Assembly (NCBI GenBank): GCA_030762175.1
Contig: CM060840.1
Span: 44,482,001 to 44,546,000, forward strand
Length of the DNA: 64,000 nucleotides
Direction of reading: 5' to 3'
DNA from: Metallyticus violacea
Lineage: Eukaryota; Arthropoda; Insecta; Mantodea; Metallyticidae
Positions 59,174-64,000 of this stretch are shown here, one piece after another (within the stretch, counting starts at the first letter, position 1; the number at the start of each line of letters is the position of its first letter). The notes under the pieces are model-generated. The model saw only the letters and a list, made by a program, of their open reading frames with translations, did not search any database and was not told where the DNA came from. The translations under genes and the position numbers were made by a program.

Positions 59174-59222
<49 letters not shown>
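59174..59222 (+). repeat. (ATT)n microsatellite
   Basis: It has about 16 units. Confidence 0.97.
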
Positions 59223-59223
<1 letters not shown>

Positions 59224-59468
59224 TGGACAGGTTTCCATGTTATTCAGATACGAAGTTTGAACCATTTCATTATTAAAAACAAAGACTTCTTTTTAACATC
59301 TATCCGCCTACACTTTTCTCCGCGCAAAGAAAGCTATTTTGTAGGAAAAAAGAATCTTCGCTTTCCCTTCATTTACATCGCTTGGTTAAAATCTCTCTAA
59401 TTTAATGTTTTTAGTTTTTCCTGCCACTCGGAAACAAAATATTTGTTAACGTCTTTCACTTGTCCACA

Positions 59469-59758
59469 CATGTCGGTCCTGGTAGTGTAGTGGTAACCAC
59501 TAAATCCAAGATCGCGGGTTCAATCCCGGCCAGGATCGGTGGAGTTTTTCGGGCATAAAAATCCTAAGTATGACTTCCTTCGATAGGGAAGTAAAGCTTT
59601 GGGTTCTATATCGCAGATTTATGACATATAAAAGAACCTCAAGCCTGAAAGAAGAGACTTCTAGGCCAAATTTATTGGCCGTTTCATGCCCTGAATTGAA
59701 TGGACGCTGATGATGACCTGAGATGTTAAAGAGCGTCCATAAACATATCAAATAAATA
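59469..59758 (+). mobile_element. SINE-B copy
   Basis: The head is GTCGGTCCTGGTAGTGTAGT, with GCGGGTTCAATCCCGG. Part of the anticodon region is deleted. The body is complete to CTGAGATGTTAAAGAGCGTC and a CAAATAAATAAC tail. Flanks ACTTGTCCACACAT and ACTTCCCCACATAT agree at 11 of 14 positions and may be an eroded target duplication. Confidence 0.93.
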
Positions 59759-60170
59759 ACAACTTCCCCACATATCTGATTCCAGACAATTTTATGAATC
59801 TGTTTAAGCTTTCTAGCCACCCATTAGAAGTCTTGAATTCCGGACCAGTTCTACAGTTAAGGACTTCAGAATAGGTCCGGTAATATGCACGCTTATTTCT
59901 TCATAGCCTGTTGTTTTCTTTTCATGTCGCCATTATTACCCGAAAGCCATTCATGAGGGCATCTTTATTTTTCAAAGTGTCATAAACCTGCGTTTTTGTT
60001 TTATTTTATTTGCTTTTTTTTCTGCGATTCAATTAACATTATTTCTTTTACACTCCGTTTTTTCTTTCAGTTCGATACATTTAACCTAACCACTTAACGA
60101 CAGTACCACATTTTTAGGCGACATTGTTGATCAGAAAATCCCTATTCTGTGTTCTGCTTAGGCACTTACA
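59759..60170. other. Unassigned sequence
   Basis: Nothing was recognised in this T-rich stretch. Confidence 0.5.
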
Positions 60171-60180
60171 AGATGCACTG

Positions 60181-60474
60181 TAACCGCCACGGGTGGCCGA
60201 GGTCGTTAAGGCACGGCCTCGTGAGCGGAAGATCTGGGGTTCGAATCCCGCCAGGACCGTTATCCCTGACTGAGGTTTTTTCCAGGTTTTCCTTAGTCCT
60301 CATAGCTGGCAAATGCCGGGAAGGTACCCTAAACTTAGGCCTGGAACGTTTCCTTCCTTAAAAAAATCCTTTCCCAATTATATCATTTCATCTCATGTAT
60401 CATCAGTGTTCACCGCCCGTGGTGCCTCAGTAGTAAAAACGAGCGTTAAACACCATTTAAAAAAAAAAAAAAAA
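60181..60474 (+). mobile_element. SINE-A, reference copy, with target-site duplication
   Basis: This is the best-preserved SINE-A. The head GCCACGGGTGGCCGAGGTCG carries the A-box and GGGGTTCGAATCCCGCC the B-box. The body has TTTTTTCCAGGTTTTCCTTA, CATAGCTGGCAAATGCCGGG, CCTAAACTTAGGCCTGGAAC and ACCGCCCGTGGTGCCTCAGT, and a poly(A) tail follows. AGATGCACTG is repeated at 60171-60180 and 60475-60484. The head and internal boxes would support RNA polymerase III transcription. Mobilisation would need a LINE protein acting in trans. Confidence 0.96.
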
Positions 60475-60484
60475 AGATGCACTG

Positions 60485-62715
60485 ATGGTGTGATGCACGG
60501 AAAATAACTGAAAGAGCTCTTCCACCTAGTCAAGTGGGTGGTGGTGGTGGTGGTGGTGGTAGTGGTAGTAGTAGTAATTTCACATATGTGTTGTATTTAC
60601 AATGCATTACAATATTTTAATTCTATATAATTCAATCCAATTTTTTTTTTTTTCAATTTGATTAGCTCAGACCTCCTCGTTCATCAGCAGCTACCTGCTG
60701 GAATATCCAGGGTACCAGGCTCCGATCCAACCGAAAATACAACACTATAAATATTTTAAACATAAGCCATTATTTTAACCAATTAACTACAATTTCTACA
60801 CCAGTAAATTCCCTTGTTTCTAAATCGCCTATTTACCCCTAGAGAGACAAACAAAATTTCTAAAATATAACACTACCAAAACTAATATTAACCAAAATAC
60901 TTAAAAAAAAAAAAAAAAAAAAAACGTTATAATACTTCATATAATAAATCAACCATCACTAACCCAGTTGTAGAGTTGAATTTTCATTGATAAGCTCTAA
61001 CATAATAGGGCAGTAAAACTATTCCAAAAACCCAAGGCAGATGATGCAAAGTAATCCTGTATTTGCGATAATGACCCACATATATTGCTGTTTATTTAAA
61101 ACTACACGCTGTTTCGAAATATAGTTTACTTCATAGAGTGCGCTCAGGGATATTTTTCTATTATAAGCAACGGCAGACTACATCCGTTTCCGTTTTATTT
61201 AAGGAAAAAAAATATTTTTCGTCAGTACTAAAATGTTTTACAAAATGAACAGAATTACGAGATATTCATGTTCCAAAATGGGCAGATTTCACTGTACTAT
61301 GAGAAACGTGTGATTTTTGTAGGTTGCATTAATCTGCATTATGCTGTGTAAGAAATAATATCAAGACTCAGACTTCGATATCTCTCATGAAAGAGAATAA
61401 GTTATTAAAGAGTAATTGCAGTAGAATCGATTACTATATGCCAGTATATTCAACGTTGTCATATATCATCAGCAATAACGTTTTCAATTTTCGTGTATGT
61501 AAAATAAACAAAGAGTTAAAATCACTTGCTCGCTGTAATTCAGTACATGATAGAAATGAGTCAGCTTGGATTAACTACAGCTACATGTATGTAGTAGTAT
61601 CTCGAGTACGGAATGCATACCTTATTACTGAGAGACGGCAACGATAATCTTGTTTGCCTAACTAACGACAGTTGCTTGCTGTTTGTGTTTTGCCTTGCTT
61701 GCCAGTTCCGCCTCAGCACAAGGCACTGGAGAGTAAGTGAGGCGGGTTGTTTATTCAACGAGATTCAATCAAACGTCAAGTGCTCTCATATTGTAAGATT
61801 CTTCGCATATCGATCAAAGTTAATGTGTAACTAACAAATGTACACTTCACGAAATTATACTTACAATATGACAATTTATATTTAGAGTAAAAACAAAAAA
61901 ACAGCATTTATATACGATCGTATCGCTGACGATATGTCTATTGTTTTTGCATGACATGTTTGTTTCAATTGGCATTAAAATAAAACTAAACGCCTCAAAT
62001 ACACGTACCCAAAAAAACATTTAACGAAATCTAAAAATGTAATTCAATTCTAGAAAACGATGACAGTGACGAAGTTTTAACGTTGATTGCAGACATATTT
62101 TCGACCACTTTCTAGAATTACATAACTGCATATGATTAGAAATGAAAATACGCGAAGAGAACTTAATGCAAAGAATAGAAGTGGGACAGACCCTAAAGTT
62201 TCTGGAAGCAATTTGGGGGAAAGACTTGTACTTAAAATTAAAAAGTTTAACTAAACGAAATTTGGAACGTGTTTAATAAAAATTCAACTTAAGAAGACAG
62301 TTTTTAAAAATATAGCCACACGTGTTAAGAAAATACTACGCAGTAAAAGATTACACAATTACACGTTTTAAAAGTAATGAACCTTGAGGTAAAGTACGGC
62401 ACAAGTCTTAATAACCTCACATCATCCTACCGAGTTACGAGAGTGCAGTGTTGTCGTTTTCATCTAAGCCGTAACAATGCCACGAGATACCTAGAAATTC
62501 TCCAGTTTTATTTCTGTTACTTTCATACGTCAAACATGGAGCAGAACTATGAATATTTCCTATTTATCATATTATTAAGAATATCTGAGAGTACGTTAGT
62601 TAAAAATGTACTCTCACTTCCACACACGATCTGTTAACACTAAATATGTACTGAAAGAGATTGCAGAAACGCGACATGGTTGTTTTCCTTAGCGAGCTCT
62701 AATACACCGCATTCC
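60485..62715. other. Unassigned sequence with (GGT)n and A/T runs
   Basis: A (GTG)n/(GTA)n tract lies at about 60537-60575, T and A runs lie near 60640 and 60903-60924. No gene was recognised. Confidence 0.5.
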
Positions 62716-62730
62716 TCTCTCGTATATATA

Positions 62731-63043
62731 TCGTCGGTCCTGGTGGTGTAGTGGTAACCATACTTGCCTTCTAAACCCAAGGTCGCGGGTTCAAACCCGG
62801 CCAGGATCATGGATTTTTTCGGGCGTAAAAATCCTAAGTATGGCTTCCTTCGGAAGGGAAGTAAAGCCGTGGGTTCCGTGTCGTACATTTACGGCACGAT
62901 AAAGAACCTCAAGTCTGAAAAAACAGGCCTCTGAGCAAAATTTGTCGGTCGTTTCACGCCCTGAATAGAATGGGACGCTGATGGCCTGAGATGTTAAAGC
63001 GCGTCCTTAAATAAAACGAATCAAAAAAAAAAAAAAAAAAAAA
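62731..63043 (+). mobile_element. SINE-B, reference copy, with target-site duplication
   Basis: This is the best-preserved SINE-B, about 310 bp. The head is GTCGGTCCTGGTGGTGTAGT with GCGGGTTCAAACCCGG. The body has CGGGCGTAAAAATCCTAAGT, CGTGTCGTACATTTACGGCA and CTGAGATGTTAAAGCGCGTC, and a poly(A) tail. TCTCTCGTATAT at 62716-62727 and TCCCTCGTATAT at 63044-63055 form a 12-bp duplication with one mismatch. The tRNA-like part resembles Asp/Gly-type tRNAs. Confidence 0.95.
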
Positions 63044-63121
63044 TCCCTCGTATATGCCAAAATAAACAATTGGATGACTGTATTCTCAATTCAAAAAAAG
63101 TCATCAAGGCTTGTTCCATGC

Positions 63122-63430
63122 TGTAACAAGCGAGGTGGCTCAAGTGATAATGCTTGTAACTCGCATTCCGGAGGCTTTAGTTTCAAATGCTGGATTAATA
63201 TTTCAGTGCCATGGATTGACCTCCCATTTCATCGTTCATGTTTATTCCACGTATCTGAAGGTGTCTACGTCTTCTGTGTTTGTGATGTAATCGAGGTGGC
63301 CCTGACATAGGACTCAACCATCAATTCAGGAAGCCACTCAGTGTGCATGTGTATTCTATGTGTGTTCACGGCAAATAGCTATCCTATTATCCGGGCACTG
63401 GCCAGGGAGTAAAATTCTACAAGCGGAGAA
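63122..63430 (+). mobile_element. Candidate fifth SINE family (SINE-E)
   Basis: AGGTGGCTCAAGTGATAATG resembles an A-box. TTTAGTTTCAAATGCTGG, about 35 bases on, resembles a B-box. The roughly 250 bp that follow (GGATTGACCTCCCATTTCAT and later GGGCACTGGCCAGGGAGTAA) could be a SINE body. Only one copy is present in the window, so the family is inferred. Confidence 0.4.
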
Positions 63431-63594
63431 GATAGAGAACAGAGAGAGGGGGGGAAAAGGGCCTTACGGTTAACTTCAATTTTCTCCACATAATTTGACA
63501 AAAAAAAATAGTTGGGTAATATAAAAGGAAATAGCAATTCTTTCACACTCTACTTGGTAGAACTGGAAAAGAAGAAGCACACTTGAAAATTGGG
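63431..63594. other. Unassigned short stretch
   Basis: A purine-rich segment near 63430-63460 was seen. It may be the distal body of the SINE-D copy that follows on minus. Confidence 0.4.
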
Positions 63595-63665
63595 GTCAAG
63601 GCAGGGAGTTGAACGACGGATCTTCGGCCTTCCTTGCCAAAGCTCTAACCAACTGAGCTATCATG
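63595..63665 (-). mobile_element. SINE-D, tRNA-like head
   Basis: On minus it reads ATGATAGCTCAGTTGGTTAG (A-box), then CGAAGATCCGTCGTTCAACT (B-box region). The second string closely matches the SINE-D head at 36770-36905. The cloverleaf-like core is better kept here than in the inverted pair. Its body would run to lower coordinates. Confidence 0.6.
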
Positions 63666-64000
63666 TTCTCCACCAAGTTCCCAGCTCTTCGTTCTCCTCG
63701 CTTCTCTCTGATATTTCACACATTCTTTAAGTATATCACTATATTCTAACTTCAAATTCTATATCAGTACTTAATGATATCCAGCACTTTCTTTTCTCTG
63801 CACTCTCACCAATTCAACAAAAGCTACACCCTTGACTGGGCTGTCAAAAGGCGGCTGCGGGCAGCAAGCGACCCTTAGATCCTTAAGTAACTGTCAAGCA
63901 AGGGTTAGAATTCTTCATACTTCTTTCCACCGAACGTTTTCTTAACATGTGCGACTGCGGGCAGAAAACTAGATCAATGTTTAGAAGCACCTACTTATGT
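63666..64000. other. Unassigned sequence to the window edge
   Basis: Nothing was recognised. Confidence 0.5.

Noticed and set aside
62640..62888. 82-codon minus frame containing LAGFEPATLGLEG
   Set aside because: It is antisense translation of the SINE-B tRNA-like head, a well-known kind of false protein.

Overview
The window looks like intergenic or intronic DNA from a large, AT-rich, repeat-dense arthropod genome, most likely an insect. The evidence is the mix of mariner-type DNA transposons, DUF4817-type mariner-related transposons, several tRNA-derived SINE families with direct target-site duplications, LINE remnants, (TA)n and (ATT)n microsatellites, and the absence of any long open reading frame. 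A cockroach- or termite-like genome is a guess from the abundance of DUF4817-type elements; the sequence does not prove it. I found no host protein-coding gene, rRNA or intact tRNA that I can defend. The longest frames (up to about 149 codons) are either antisense to transposon relics or unrecognised.

Layout. 1-9 kb: a full-length but dead mariner (619-1826), a second mariner lineage (2541-3305), a primer-binding site and probable LTR of a retrotransposon on the minus strand (near 5200), and a DUF4817-related fragment (6105-6310). 9-19 kb: a zinc-finger-like transposon fragment, a repeat with a hammerhead-ribozyme-like hairpin, a DUF4817 relic split by a young SINE (12449-13350), a LINE 3' end with RNase H (14815-15500), a second copy of the first mariner (16370-16930), and a decayed member of a repeated arthropod protein family (18490-19070). 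21-31 kb: a near-perfect 99-bp inverted repeat carrying the hairpin motif, a SINE-C copy, a DUF4817 N-terminal relic, a LINE reverse-transcriptase relic and two mariner relics. 33-45 kb: three further DUF4817 relics, an inverted SINE-D pair, a nearly full-length mariner with its own termini (37830-39053), and SINE-B and SINE-A copies. 45-64 kb: a MITE-like element with about 100-bp terminal inverted repeats (49811-50474), a recent 104-bp tandem duplication (51061-51268) and many SINEs.

The families form a readable time series. Mariner, DUF4817 and LINE copies are full of frameshifts and stops, while several SINE-A and SINE-B copies keep 7-13 bp target-site duplications and A-rich tails. One SINE-A sits inside a DUF4817 relic. 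The least explained items are the (TA)n-linked repeat whose small hairpin shows a compensatory base-pair change between copies, and the long-TIR element at 49.8-50.5 kb.
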